Shown here: in pieces, positions 1-8,921 of the stretch | Numbering within the stretch: position 1 is the stretch's first letter | Layout: each line of letters starts with the position of its first letter | NCBI RefSeq assembly: GCF_030161615.1 | Contig: NZ_BSUN01000001.1 | Location: 1,612,001 to 1,676,000 of the forward strand | From: Demequina litorisediminis | GTDB lineage: Bacteria; Actinomycetota; Actinomycetes; Actinomycetales; Demequinaceae | Direction: 5' to 3' | DNA length: 64,000 nt | Notes under the pieces: model-generated | Database searches by the model: none | The model's input: the letters and a program-made list of their open reading frames with translations, nothing else | Told to the model about the DNA's origin: nothing | Translations under genes and position numbers: made by a program

Positions 1-202
1 CGAACGAGTCATGGGTGACGACCGTGACGGTCTGGCCGGTGAAGTCGGTGGTGGACTCAGTGCTTGCGCCGGTGCTGGCCGATGCCGACGGTGCCGCTGC
101 ACTGGCGCTCGCCTCGGCATCGGCGTCCTCTGCGGAGCAGGCGGCGAGGGTCAACGTGGTCAGGGCGATGGCCCCGAAGGTGGTGGCGTGCGCGATGCGC
201 AT
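1..202 (-). CDS. thiB: Thiamine ABC transporter substrate-binding lipoprotein, N-terminal part (cut by window edge)
   Basis: Only the first 67 or so residues are present. They show a lipoprotein signal peptide (MRIAHATTFGAIALTTLTLAAC, lipobox LAAC), a Ser/Ala-rich linker, and the start of the mature domain with VTVVTHDSF, a stretch typical of the ThiB/TbpA family of periplasmic thiamine-binding proteins. The ATG at 202 is preceded by GGGAGG at a normal distance. The assignment rests on this motif together with the TPP riboswitch directly upstream on the same strand. ThiB would deliver thiamine or its phosphates to a membrane permease encoded beyond the window edge. The riboswitch is expected to reduce its expression when thiamine pyrophosphate is plentiful. 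Confidence 0.8.
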   Translation of the reverse strand, partial: MRIAHATTFGAIALTTLTLAACSAEDADAEASASAAAPSASASTGASTESTTDFTGQTVTVVTHDSF

Positions 203-237
203 GCGTGTGCCTCCCATTGCTAGGAGGGGATCGAGTC

Positions 238-338
238 TCGACTCCCTACGCCGGTATCACCCGGATCAGGTTCGAGGGTCTGCGGCGGTTCCGCACTCTC
301 AGCGCTCTGATTCCCTTGCGGGAAGCGCTCCCCTGTCG
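238..338 (-). promoter_or_regulatory. TPP riboswitch (THI element) controlling thiB
   Basis: Read on the minus strand, the leader contains the conserved thi-box blocks in order: GCTGAGAGTGCGG, then GACCCTCGAACCTGATC, then CGGGTGATACCGGCG, then TAGGGA. These are the pyrophosphate- and pyrimidine-sensing helices of the TPP aptamer. A variable P3-type hairpin (GCGCTTCCC...GGGAATCAGAGCGC) lies at the 5' side. The aptamer ends about 35 nt before the thiB start with no clear terminator between them. Control by hiding the ribosome binding site is therefore more likely than premature termination; that mechanism is an inference. Confidence 0.93.
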
Positions 339-384
339 TGTCCGGCCAGCATAGCGCCGGGCGCTCCAGCCAGGAAACTCCCTG

Positions 385-959
385 CTAGACGTCGATGCGG
401 TGGAAGTTCTGGAAGCCTGCGCGATGCCGTGGGGCCACGCTGGCCGCGGTAGCGCGAGCCGTACTTCTCCGAGCCGTAGGGGTGCTCGGCGGGGGAGGAC
501 AGGCGGAAGAAGCACAGTTGGCCGATCTTCATGCCGGGCCACAGGTTGATGGGCAGCGTCGCGGTGTTGGACAGGCTCGAGGGTGACATTTCCCTCGAAG
601 CCCGGGTCGATGAAGCCCGCGGTCGAGTGCGTCAGCAGGCCGAGGCGGCCCAGCGAGGACTTGCCCTCCAGGCGCGCTGCGACGTCGTCGGGGAGCGTGA
701 CGGACTCGTACGTGGAGCCGAGCACGAACTCGCCGGGGTGGAGGACGAAGGGGCCCTCGGTGATGTCCACCAGGCGGGTGAGCTCGGGCTGGTCGATCGA
801 GGGGTCGATCGACGCGTACTTGTGGTTGTCGAAGACGCGGAAGTACCGGTCCAGCCGCACATCGATCGACGACGGCTGAATCATCTCGGGGTCCCACGGG
901 TCGAGGGCCACGCGGCCAGCCTCGATCTCGGCGCGGATGTCTCGGTCGCTGAGCAGCAT
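385..959 (-). CDS. dcd: dCTP deaminase
   Basis: Converts dCTP to dUTP (or directly to dUMP in the bifunctional form common in Actinobacteria) for thymidylate synthesis. The repaired product is 190 aa, the normal length. It starts [15 protein letters not shown] and contains [15 protein letters not shown], the active-site region [20 protein letters not shown] and the C-terminal signature [10 protein letters not shown]. Two single-base insertions break the frame, at 573-577 (LE-LSNTA, GAGCTG written GAGCCTG on the coding strand) and at 414-418 (ASR-SFQNF, CAGCTT written with one base too many). TACATT stands 7 nt before the ATG and no Shine-Dalgarno is visible, so the mRNA is probably leaderless. 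Confidence 0.95.
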
Positions 960-1258
960 GGCGCCCAATGTACTGGGCTGCGCTCGGTGCCGGTACTGGG
1001 TGATCGCTGCCGCTGCGGATCGAGGCCGCCGTGCGCACCACATTTCCCGTGCGTCCGCGTTGGCAATGGCCGGCTCGGCGCGGCCAGAACCCCGAGTCAG
1101 GGGGTGTGCGAGGAAAACTGTGGTGCGCACGGCGGCAACCCGGCCAGTCGCCCGCCGTTGGTCACAAAATCGAAACGTTTCGTCGCCGGGGTCGCAACGT
1201 TTCGATTCCCGCACTACGATGGGCGCGGATCACCCTGCTTATCGGAAGGCCTGCCCCC
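960..1258 (+). promoter_or_regulatory. Divergent promoter region between dcd and the GH94 gene
   Basis: About 300 bp with no gene. It holds the leaderless promoter of dcd on the minus strand and, on the plus strand, the promoter of the phosphorylase gene: TACGAT at about 1215-1220 as a likely -10 box, with one of two LacI-type operators just upstream and GGAAGG as ribosome binding site before the ATG at 1259. Nothing else was recognised. Confidence 0.55.
1171..1204 (+). promoter_or_regulatory. Two LacI-family operator half-sites pairs upstream of the GH94 phosphorylase
   Basis: CGAAACGTTTCG at 1171-1182 is a perfect 12-bp palindrome with the central CG typical of LacI/GalR-family operators. 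CGCAACGTTTCG at 1193-1204 is the same site with one mismatch. Their starts lie 22 bp apart, two helical turns, so two dimers could bind on one DNA face. The second site is just upstream of the probable -10 box TACGAT, so binding should repress transcription until an inducing sugar is present. The regulator is not encoded in this window. Confidence 0.7.
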
Positions 1259-3685
1259 ATGCAGTTCGGACACTTCGACGACGAGGCGCGCGAGTACGTC
1301 ATCACGACTCCGCACACCCCGTACCCCTGGATCAACTACCTCGGCGCGCAGGACTTCTTTGGTCTCGTCTCGCACACCGGCGGCGGCTACTCCTTCTACC
1401 GCGACGCGAAGCTTCGCCGCCTCACGCGCTACCGGTACAACAACGTGCCGGTGGACGACGGCGGCCGCTACTTCACCATCAACGACGGTGGCGACGTGTG
1501 GAGCCCCGGCTTCCGTCCGTACAAGACGGAGCTCGACCGCTTCGAGACCCGCCATGGCATGGGCTACACGCGCATCACCGGCGAGCGCGGCGGCCTCGAG
1601 GCCTCGGTGCTGTTCTTCGTGCCCGTGGACACCAACGCGGAGATCCACCAGGTCACGCTGACGAACACCTCGGACGCCGACAAGTCCGTCTCGCTGTTCG
1701 CCTTCCTCGAGTTCTGCCTCTGGAACGCCGAGGACGATCAGACCAACTACCAGCGCAATCTCTCCATCGGCGAGGTTGAGGTGGTCGACGGCGCGATCTA
1801 CCACAAGACCGAGTACCGCGAGCGTCGTGACCACTACGCCGTCTACGGCGTGAACGCCCCCATCGAGGGCTTCGACACCGACCGCGACACCTTCCTTGGC
1901 TTCGGCAATGGCTTCGACGAGGCCGCCGTGCCGCACGCCGCCAAGTCCGGCGACTCGATCGTCTCCGGCTGGTACCCGATCGCCTCGCACCACCTCAAGG
2001 CCGACCTTGAGCCCGGCGAGTCCCGCACCTTCACGTTCGTCCTCGGCTACCTCGAGAACGACCGCGACAACAAGTGGGAGGCGCCCGGCATCATCAACAA
2101 GTCGGGTGCGCGCGAACTGCTCGCCCGCTTCGCGACCAACGAGGCGGCCGATGCCGCGTTCGCCCAGGCTCAACGACTACTGGGACGGCCTGCTCGGCTC
2201 GTACACCGTCACCTCGGGCGATGACCGCCTGGACCGCTCGGTGAACATCTGGAACCAGTACCAGTGCATGGTGACCTACAACATGTCCCGCTCGGCTTCG
2301 TACTTCGAGACCGGCATGGGCCGTGGCATGGGCTTCCGCGACTCGTCGCAGGACCTGCTGGGCTTTGTCCACCTGGTGCCCGAGCGCGCTCGCGAGCGCA
2401 TCATCGACATCGCCTCGACCCAGTTCGAGGACGGCTCGGCCTACCACCAGTACCAGCCGCTCACCAAGCGCGGTAACCACACGCTGGGCTCTGGCTTCAA
2501 CGACGACCCGCTGTGGCTCATCCTCGGTGTGGCCGCCTACGTCAAGGAGACCGGCGACTTCGGCATCCTTGACGAGCAGGTCCCGTTCGACAACGACGAG
2601 TCGAAGGCAGCCTCCCTCATGGAGCACCTGCGCCGCTCGTTCAACCACCCGCTCGACAAGGCCGGCCCGCACGGCCTGCCCCTCATCGGCCGCGCGGACT
2701 GGAACGACTGCCTCAACCTCAACTGCTTCTCGACGGAGCCCGGCGAGTCCTTCCAGACCACCGGCAACAAGTCCGGCGGCGTCGCGGAGTCGATCTTCAT
2801 CGCAGGCATGTTCTGCGCGATCGGCCCGGAGTATGCCGCGCTGGCGCGCCGCCGCGGCGACGTGGCCGAGGCCGAGCGTGCCGAGAAGGCCGTGGCGGAT
2901 ATGCGCGCCGCGGTCACCGAGCATGGCTGGGACGGCGAGTGGTTCCTGCGCGCCTACGACTACTACGGCAACAAGGTCGGCACCCACGAGACCCAGGACG
3001 GCCAGATCTGGATCGAGCCCCAGGGCTACTGCATCATGGGTGGCGTGGGCGTCGAGGACGGCAAGGCCGTCCAGGCCCTTGACTCGGTGCGCGAGCGCCT
3101 CAACACCCCGCATGGCATCGTGCTGCTGAACCCCGCCTACACGGAGTACCACGTGGAGCCTGGGCGAGGTCACGAGCCTACCCGCCGGGCTACAAGGAGA
3201 ACGCGGGCATCTTCTGCCACAACAACCCCTGGGTGATCATCGCCGAGACCGTCGTGGGTCGCGCCGAGTACGCCTGGGAGTACTGGAAGCAGATTGCCCC
3301 CGCCTACCGCGAGGAGCAGTCCGAGGTACACCGCCTCGAGCCGTACGTGTACGCGCAGATGATCGCCGGTAAGGACGCTGCCCGTCACGGCGAAGCCAAG
3401 AACTCGTGGCTGACCGGCACGGCCTCGTGGAACTTCGTGGCCGTGTCCCAGCACCTGCTGGGCGTGCGCCCTGGCTACGACGGCCTGATCGTCGACCCGT
3501 GCATCGGCGCCGAGATCTCCGAGTACACGGTGCGCCGTGTCATCCGTGGCGCGACCTACGTCATCACGGTGACCAACTCGGGCGGCAAGGGCGCGACCCT
3601 CACGGTCGACGGTCAGCCGATCGAGGGCAACGAGGTCCCGTACGCCGAGCCCGGCGCGACCGTCGAGGTCACCGCGACCGTCTAG
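1259..3685 (+). CDS. GH94 cellobiose phosphorylase-type enzyme
   Basis: Inverting family-94 enzyme that phosphorolyses a beta-linked disaccharide, most likely cellobiose, to glucose 1-phosphate and glucose in the cytoplasm, saving one ATP per disaccharide. The repaired product is about 807 aa, the usual length. It starts [15 protein letters not shown] and has the N-terminal beta-sandwich motifs (TPWINYLG-like, GGGYSFY). The (alpha/alpha)6 catalytic part includes [18 protein letters not shown] and the general-acid segment [10 protein letters not shown]. Three +1 insertions break the frame, at 2166-2170 (AQ-LNDYWDG), 3157-3161 (VE-LGEVTS) and 3175-3179 (TS-YPPGY). The operators upstream indicate sugar induction. 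Chitobiose or laminaribiose specificity cannot be excluded. Confidence 0.9.
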
Positions 3686-3693
3686 GCTCCATC

Positions 3694-3755
3694 CGTCATT
3701 TGGATCCATTTGGTTCGTCTAAGCCCTGAGGTGAACCAAATGGATCCATTTGACG
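3694..3755. terminator. Long intergenic palindrome between convergent genes (CATTTGG element, copy 1)
   Basis: Arms 3694-3716 and 3733-3755 pair over 23 positions with three mismatches, around a 16-nt loop containing CTAAGCCCTGA. Each arm is itself centred on ATGGATCCAT. It lies between the convergent GH94 and DUF4349 genes, 8 bp after the former, and is followed by TTTCT, so it can act as a bidirectional terminator. Its minus-strand form begins with the same 21 bases as the element near 19419, and the loop resembles that of 23254-23320, so it belongs to a repeated family. Confidence 0.8.
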
Positions 3756-3758
3756 TTT

Positions 3759-4759
3759 CTAGGGGCGGGTTTCGTCGTCGTCGGCCGATGCTGGCGTAGG
3801 CACCATCGGCTGCGGCGTCTGCGCGGCACTGGCGACGCCGCCGGGGCGGCGCGGGTGACGCTTGCGACGTGCCCGGACGGCGAGGGCCACCACGACGGCG
3901 ACAACGCCCGCGACGACCGCCCACGGCAGCAGGACTCCGACCACGACCAGCGCGCCCGCAAGGAAGTTCACGAGCCCATTCCAGCCCGACTCGAGGCCGT
4001 CGAGGAACGACGCAGGTGAGTCGTCCACCTCGACCACGGGTTCCGTGGTGAGCGACAGGCTCGATGGTGGACATCGCCACTTGGTCGTTCAGGCCACGTT
4101 GGCGAGCCTCGAGGCTCTCGAGCTCGGCCTGACGGCCGTCGAGCCTCGTTCTCCAACGTGATGATGTCCTTGATGGCTTCCGCCTCGAGCAGCAATGCCT
4201 CGATGCGCTCGGTGGAGTTCTTGAGCGTCGAGATCTGCGCCTCGAGGTCGGTGACCTCGTTGGTGACGTCGGCGGAGTCGGTCGAGTACTCGTCGACCGT
4301 GCCGAGCCCGCGCAGGTTGGTGACGACGCCGTCCAGGTCTCCCGCGGGGATGCGCAGGGTCATCCATGCGGAGCCGCCGTCGTACTCACTCGGGGCAATC
4401 TCGTTGCGCGCATCGACGCGCCCGCCGGCGGCTCTCACGATCGTCTCGGCCTTGGTGGCGGCCGCGACCGGGTCGTCCACGGTCATGAACATGGACCCGG
4501 TGATGATCACGGCGCGGTCCGTGTCTGCGGCGTAACCCTCGGCGGCATCGGCATCCTGTGCGGATCCGCTCATGACGTCCTCGGACTCGCCCCCGCCATC
4601 CGCCATGTCTGCCTCGGAGTACGACATGGCGGACGCGCTGTCCCCGGCGCCGCCGTCGCTCGAGGAGCAGCCTGCGAGGAGCCAGGCGAGGGCGGCAAGG
4701 GCGACGACCGCGACCCCCGTGCGAAGGGGTCGCGACCCCGCGTCAGTGCGAGTGATCAT
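3759..4759 (-). CDS. DUF4349 lipoprotein with C-terminal membrane anchor
   Basis: About 332 aa after repair. It has a lipoprotein signal (ALAWLLAGC lipobox) and an acidic Ser/Gly linker. The DUF4349 domain (VIITGSMFMTVDDPVAAATKAE through the VTDLEAQISTLKNS coiled coil) follows. One C-terminal transmembrane segment (LVVVGVLLPWAVVAGVVAVVVALA) and a basic cytoplasmic tail end the protein. The function of DUF4349 is unknown. Two +1 insertions interrupt the frame, at 4142-4146 (LENE-LDGRQ) and 4057-4061 (STIE-LSLTT). I start it at ATG 4759 because TAGCAT lies 7 nt upstream, a leaderless arrangement; an in-frame ATG at 4768 is possible. It converges on the GH94 gene. Confidence 0.8.
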
Positions 4760-4884
4760 GGCGCTCATGCTAGGGAGACGCCTGGGCGCGCGGAAGCGTT
4801 GGGGGGTTGCGGTTGAGTCACGGTTGGGTCACGGCATCGTCGCAGGTCAGCGCCCGTCCGGTACCGGGAATCCACCCCCTCCAC

Positions 4885-4990
4885 GATCTGTTTGGCCCCC
4901 GCTGGGGACGGATGCGGACAGATGAGGCACATGAGGCCTACCCAAGGGCCACACCTGCATCACGCGTCACATGTGGGGGCCAAACGGAAG
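4885..4990. repeat. Intergenic inverted-repeat element, TTTGGCCCCC family (copy 1)
   Basis: Outer arms GTTTGGCCCCC (4890-4900) and GGGGGCCAAAC (4975-4985) are perfect inverted repeats separated by about 74 bp. The right end, TCACATGTGGGGGCCAAACG at about 4968-4987, recurs with one mismatch near 46745-46765, where the same layout of arms and spacing occurs. It lies just after the end of the TrkA-like gene, so it may end that transcript. The interior holds no ORF I can support. Confidence 0.65.
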
Positions 4991-4995
4991 CGACG

Positions 4996-5662
4996 TTAGG
5001 GGCGCTGCGCGAACCGCTCGACGAGGTCGCCGTCTCCGCCGACCACCAGCAGGTCGTCGGCGTGGATCACGGTGGTCTTGGAGCCGTATTCGAACTCGCC
5101 TCCGGGGGACATGACGCCGATGACCTGGATGCCGTACTTGCCGCGCAGGTTGAGGTCCGCGAGCGAGAAGTTGTGCGTCTCCTGCGGCGGCGTCATCTTG
5201 ACGATGGTGAAGCCCTCGTCGATCTCGATGTAGTCGAGCATCTTGCCGCCCACGGAGTGGGCCACGCGAACGCCGGACTGCGACTCGGGAAGCACCACGT
5301 GGTGCGCGCCGATGCGCCTCAGGATGCGTGCGTGCTCCTCGGAGATGGCCTTCGCCCAGATCTCCTGCATGCCCATGTCCACGAGGTTGCCGGTGATGAG
5401 GACCGAGGCCTCCAGCGACGTGCCCACGCCCACCACGGCTGCGGAGAAGTCCTTGGCTCCCAGCCTGCTCGAGCGCGCGGGGGTCGGCGGCATCGGCCTG
5501 CACCACGGGAAGGCGCTTGGAGACGCGCTCCACGAGCGCGGCGTCGCGCTCGACGGCGAGCACCTCGACGTCCATCGAGTCGAGGGTGTCGGCCAGCGCC
5601 GTCCCGAACCGGCCAAGGCCGATGACGAGCACGCCCGATGCGGTGGACAGGTTGCTAGCCAA
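4996..5662 (-). CDS. Potassium channel regulatory subunit, TrkA/KtrA type (RCK domains)
   Basis: Cytoplasmic gating subunit of a Trk/Ktr potassium uptake system, 221 aa after repair. The N-terminal RCK domain has the nucleotide-binding Rossmann motif VLVIGLGRFGTALAD and the acidic residue at the end of strand 2 (VLAVERD). A C-terminal TrkA_C domain (DYIEIDEGFTIVKM ... DLLVVGGDGDLVERF) follows. One +1 insertion at 5462-5466 breaks ALEQ-LGAKDF. The TTG start at 5662 overlaps the stop of the upstream channel gene by 8 bp, which indicates translational coupling. Ligand preference (NAD, ATP or c-di-AMP) cannot be told from the sequence. Confidence 0.9.
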
Positions 5663-7028
5663 TGAGGGGCCTTTCTGACGGGTAGCGGATCACACGCCGC
5701 TGCTTGTTCAACGCTAGCGCCGCGGCGATCGTCATGGATCCCACACGCCCGACGTACATCATGACGATGAGCGTGATCTTCGCGTCGTCGGGCAGGTCGC
5801 TCGTAATGCCGGTGGTGAGCCCGCAGGTGGCGTAGGCGGAGATGACCTCGTACAGCGAGCGGTCAAGGGGGATGTCGGTCTGCGCCATAAACACGGTGGT
5901 GCCGACCACGATGATGGCGATACCGATCATCGTGACCGCGACCGCTCCGCGCAGCACCTCGGTGCCCACACGCTTGCCGAAGGCCTCCATGTCGCGGCGG
6001 CCGCGCGCCTCCGCCATGATCGCGAGCAGCAACACCGCGACGGTGGTGACGCGGATGCCGCCCGCTGTCGACCCCGAGCCGCCACCGATGAACATCAGCA
6101 CGTCTTCGAGGAGCCAGGTCTGCTCGCGCGCGTCGCCAATGTCGAAGGACGCGAAGCCGCCCGAGCGTTGGTTGATGGACTGGAAGAAGATGTTGCCGAT
6201 GGTGTCGGCCGTGGAGTGCGCGCCGAGCGTCGCCGGGTTGGACCACTCAAAGATGGCCAGCAGCACGGCGGAGATCACCATGAGTGCGCCGACCATGACG
6301 AGGGTGAGCCTGGTGTGCAGCGACCAGGTGCGGGGCCGGCGCCAGTTGCGGACCAGGTTGAGGTAGACGGGGTAGCCGAGCGCGCCGACGAGGACGCCGA
6401 GACCCAGCGGGACCAGGATCCAGAAGTCGTGGGAGTACGGGTAGAGGCCCACGGGGTCTGGCGAGAAGCCCGCGTTGTTGAAGGCGGAGACGCCGTAGAA
6501 CACCGAGTAGCCGATGGAGCGTCCCCACCCGTAGTCGAGGGTGAGGAAGCGGGGGATCAGGATGAGCGCGATCGCGATCTCGACGGAGAAGGAGACCACG
6601 AGCACCGTGCGCAGCAGCGAGCGCAGGTCGCCAAGGCCGCTCGCACGGGCCTCGCCGGCTGCGAGGAGGCGCTGGGTGAGGCCCAGGCGCCTGGACACGG
6701 CGAGGCCGATGAGTGACGCGAGGGTCATGATGCCGAGGCCGCCGACCTTGATGCCGGTGGCGATGATCGCGAGGCCCCATCCCGACCAGTACGTGCCGGT
6801 GTCGACGGTGGTGAGGCCCGTCACGCAGACGGCGGAGGTGGCGGTGAAGAGGGCGTCGATGAAGGGTGCCCTGTGGCCGTCTGCGGTGGCGAACGGCAGT
6901 GACAGGAGGCCCGCGAACAGGAGGATGACCAGGGCAAACGATCCCAGCGCGAGCCGGGCGGGGGAGCGAAGCGCGCTACGGGAGAAGATCTCTCCCAGGG
7001 CGGCCTTGACTCCGCGCAGCCTCTCCAT
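5655..7028 (-). CDS. Potassium uptake channel subunit, TrkH/KtrB family
   Basis: Membrane pore subunit of a sodium- or proton-linked potassium uptake system, 457 aa with no frameshift (the reading frame contains no AGCT). It shows the four M1-P-M2 repeats of the family, with filter-like segments TSAVCVTGLTTVDT (first), FGVSAFNNAGFS-like (second), NQRSGGFASFD (third) and YATCGLTTGI (fourth), and a C-terminal RVGSMTIAAAL helix. A good ribosome binding site (AAGGGG) precedes the ATG at 7028. It is the first gene of a two-gene operon with the RCK regulator. Its intactness contrasts with neighbours that do contain AGCT. Confidence 0.93.
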   Translation of the reverse strand: MERLRGVKAALGEIFSRSALRSPARLALGSFALVILLFAGLLSLPFATADGHRAPFIDALFTATSAVCVTGLTTVDTGTYWSGWGLAIIATGIKVGGLGIMTLASLIGLAVSRRLGLTQRLLAAGEARASGLGDLRSLLRTVLVVSFSVEIAIALILIPRFLTLDYGWGRSIGYSVFYGVSAFNNAGFSPDPVGLYPYSHDFWILVPLGLGVLVGALGYPVYLNLVRNWRRPRTWSLHTRLTLVMVGALMVISAVLLAIFEWSNPATLGAHSTADTIGNIFFQSINQRSGGFASFDIGDAREQTWLLEDVLMFIGGGSGSTAGGIRVTTVAVLLLAIMAEARGRRDMEAFGKRVGTEVLRGAVAVTMIGIAIIVVGTTVFMAQTDIPLDRSLYEVISAYATCGLTTGITSDLPDDAKITLIVMMYVGRVGSMTIAAALALNKQRRVIRYPSERPLIG

Positions 7029-7211
7029 GGATCCCCTTCGTCGCGGCCGTCCCTGCGGGGCGGCGTCACGCGGGCGCGAGCGTGCTCGCGGCCCTCACCC
7101 CTCATCATCGGCCGTTTTCACTTACTTCACAACTGTCACTTCAGCCCCTACAGTAGAGCCAGGGTTCGGCCGATATAGCAGCCGGAGATCCTTCGAGGGG
7201 AGCAAGACTGC

Positions 7212-7449
7212 ATGGCTGACAATGGCGCCGCACGGACCACCTTCCTCACTGTGGCCGAGGTGGCTGAGCCTGCTGCGCGTTTCGCGCATGACGGTCTACC
7301 GCTGGGTTCACGCCGGCGAGATCCCTGCCGTGCAGTTCGGACGTTCGTACCGCGTGCCCCGCGCAGCCGTCGAGCAGTTCATGGAGCAGGCCGGCTACGA
7401 GGGCTTTTCACACCAGAGTGACGACCGCCGCTCCGGCACGGTAGGCTAA
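7212..7449 (+). CDS. Excisionase-family helix-turn-helix DNA-binding protein
   Basis: 78 aa after repair. The MerR-like winged HTH region reads TFLTVAEVAE-LLRVSRMTVYRWVHAG and is followed by the wing GRSYRVPRAAVEQFMEQ, the pattern of HTH_17/excisionase-type domains and of BldC-like actinobacterial regulators. The frame breaks at 7267-7271, where GAGCTG is written GAGCCTG. The start at 7212 has GAGGGGAG upstream. The protein is followed by bS22, an arrangement common in Actinobacteria. Its targets are unknown; no prophage genes are near, so it is probably a chromosomal regulator rather than a true excisionase. Confidence 0.85.
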
Positions 7450-7516
7450 GTCCTCGTCTGTCGCGTCCAGCGCGCACTGGACGCCGTAGCACTGTCAACG
7501 ATTCGAGGTAGGTTCC

Positions 7517-7615
7517 GTGGGATCCGTCATCAAGAAGCGTCGCAAGCGCATGTCGAAGAAGAAGCACCGCAAGCTGCTTCGTAAGACGCGCCACCAGCGC
7601 CGCAACAAGAAGTAA
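7517..7615 (+). CDS. Small ribosomal subunit protein bS22 (AURKAIP1/COX24 domain)
   Basis: A 32-aa very basic protein, [19 protein letters not shown] followed by [10 protein letters not shown]. It closely matches the short 30S protein bS22 first seen in mycobacterial ribosome structures and annotated elsewhere as an AURKAIP1/COX24-domain protein. The GTG start at 7517 has GAGGTAGG upstream. The AGCT in this gene (7571) is unaltered. A strong terminator follows 35 bp later. It is too short for most gene finders and is easily missed. Confidence 0.92.
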   Translation: MGSVIKKRRKRMSKKKHRKLLRKTRHQRRNKK

Positions 7616-7644
7616 CGTCCCGCCGGGTCACGCCCGGCCGCACG

Positions 7645-8588
7645 TCACGCGCCCGTGTCACCTTCGGTGACGCGGGCGTTTGTGCATCCGGCCGATGCCG
7701 CCGTGGCGCCAGCGCGCCCCACCCTTAGAGCCTTGTGCGCCCGATCGTCGGCGACCACCTCGGGGTCGCGCCTGGACAGCCCGATCGCGGCCCTGCCCGC
7801 CGCGCGCGCGCCGCGTCCCACGGCCATGGTCGTCCACACCGCCCCGGCACCGGTGGCGCGCACGATGCCGCGCCTGCCGTCGCCTCTCCTGCCGCGGAAG
7901 TCCTCGGTGGCCCAGCCGCGTTCCTTCGCGAGGCGGCGCAGGCTTCGCATCGGGGTTGATGGCACACGGGTGACCGACGGCGGCGAGCATCGGCCCGTCG
8001 TGGATCGAGTCGCCATAGGCGGCGCTCGCGGACAGGTCGAGCCCGCGCTCCTCGGCCAGGACCTGGATGGCATCGGCCTTCGCCTGATCGTGGAGCATCG
8101 AGCCCACGAGCCTTGCCGGTGTAGAACCCGTCGACGTTCTCCGCGACGGTGCCCAGCGCGCCGGTGACGCCCAGGCGGGAGGCAATGATCGAGCCCACCT
8201 CCTGTGGGGTGGCGGTGACGAACCAGACCTCGTGGCCCTGCTCCAGGTGCGAGTCGATCAGCGCGCGCGTCCCGGGGAAGATTCTGAGGGCGAGGATCTC
8301 GTCGTAGACCTCCTCGCCGATGGCGATCATCTCCGCCACCGACCAGCCCTTGATGATCCCGAGCGCCTCATCGCGCACGTCGTCAATCTGCTGCTTGGAC
8401 TCGCCGAGCATCGTGTACTTGGCCTGTTCCCACGCGAAGTGCAGGACGTCGCGCTTGCGGAAGAAGCCGTGCCGTTTGAGGCCGCGGGCGATGTGATAGG
8501 CGGAGGCGCCTCTGATCACGGTGTTATCGACGTCGAAGAATGCGGCCGCCGTGGCGGCGCGCGGAGTCGGCGTCTGTGGGGCCATCAC
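7645..8588 (-). CDS. HAD-superfamily subfamily IB phosphatase (SerB-like)
   Basis: About 313 aa after repair. HAD motif I is AAFFDVDNTVI (nucleophile DxD), motif II is VWFVTATPQEV, motif III is the Lys region GKLVGSM and motif IV is AYGDSIHDGPML. This is the subfamily IB pattern of phosphoserine-phosphatase-like enzymes; the substrate is unknown. Two +1 insertions break it, at 8109-8113 (TGK-LVGSM) and 7940-7944 (DAK-LRRL). A GTG (8588) and an ATG (8585) are adjacent; TAGAGT 6 nt before the GTG suggests a leaderless start there. The C-terminal Ala/Arg-rich tail of about 80 residues is poorly conserved in kind and may be disordered. Confidence 0.85.
7650..7682 (+). terminator. Intrinsic terminator after bS22
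   Basis: CGCCCGTGTCACC (7650-7662) pairs with GGTGACGCGGGCG (7666-7678) over 13 positions including one G-T pair, with a TTC loop, followed by TTTG. It serves the plus-strand bS22 gene. The hairpin overlaps the 3' end of the convergent HAD phosphatase gene, whose stop is at 7645. Confidence 0.85.
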
Positions 8589-8637
8589 CGTCCCACTCTA
8601 GCGAGGCCCCGCTTCGGCGCACCCGTATCCTGGCCAG

Positions 8638-8877
8638 ATGCCCGCGCGCGTCGTCCTCTACACCCGCCCCGGCTGCCACCTGTGTGACGAGGCCCGGCCC
8701 GTGGTGGCGTCCGTGTGCGGCCGCTCCGTGGCCTGGGAGGAGGTCGATATTTCGGCCGATGCCGCCCTCACCGAGCGCTACGGAGAACAGATCCCGGTGG
8801 TCACCGTCGATGAGGCGGTGGTGGGGTTCTGGCGTATCGACCCCGCGCGGGTCAAGGCGGCGCTGAAGCGCCGCTGA
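8638..8877 (+). CDS. Glutaredoxin-like thiol-disulfide protein
   Basis: 79 aa. Thioredoxin fold with the CxxC motif in VVLYTRPGCHLCDEA, then a beta strand with the cis-Pro context EQIPVVTVDE. This is the small glutaredoxin family (DUF836-like) found in Actinobacteria. TATCCT at 8626-8631 stands 6 nt before the ATG with no ribosome binding site, so translation is probably leaderless. It precedes the cytochrome c maturation genes, where a thiol redox protein fits the context, though a direct role there is not shown. Confidence 0.85.
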   Translation: MPARVVLYTRPGCHLCDEARPVVASVCGRSVAWEEVDISADAALTERYGEQIPVVTVDEAVVGFWRIDPARVKAALKRR

Positions 8878-8921
8878 TGGGGGTTTTCGCGCACGCGTGC
8901 GGGTAAGCGACAATAGGCCCC

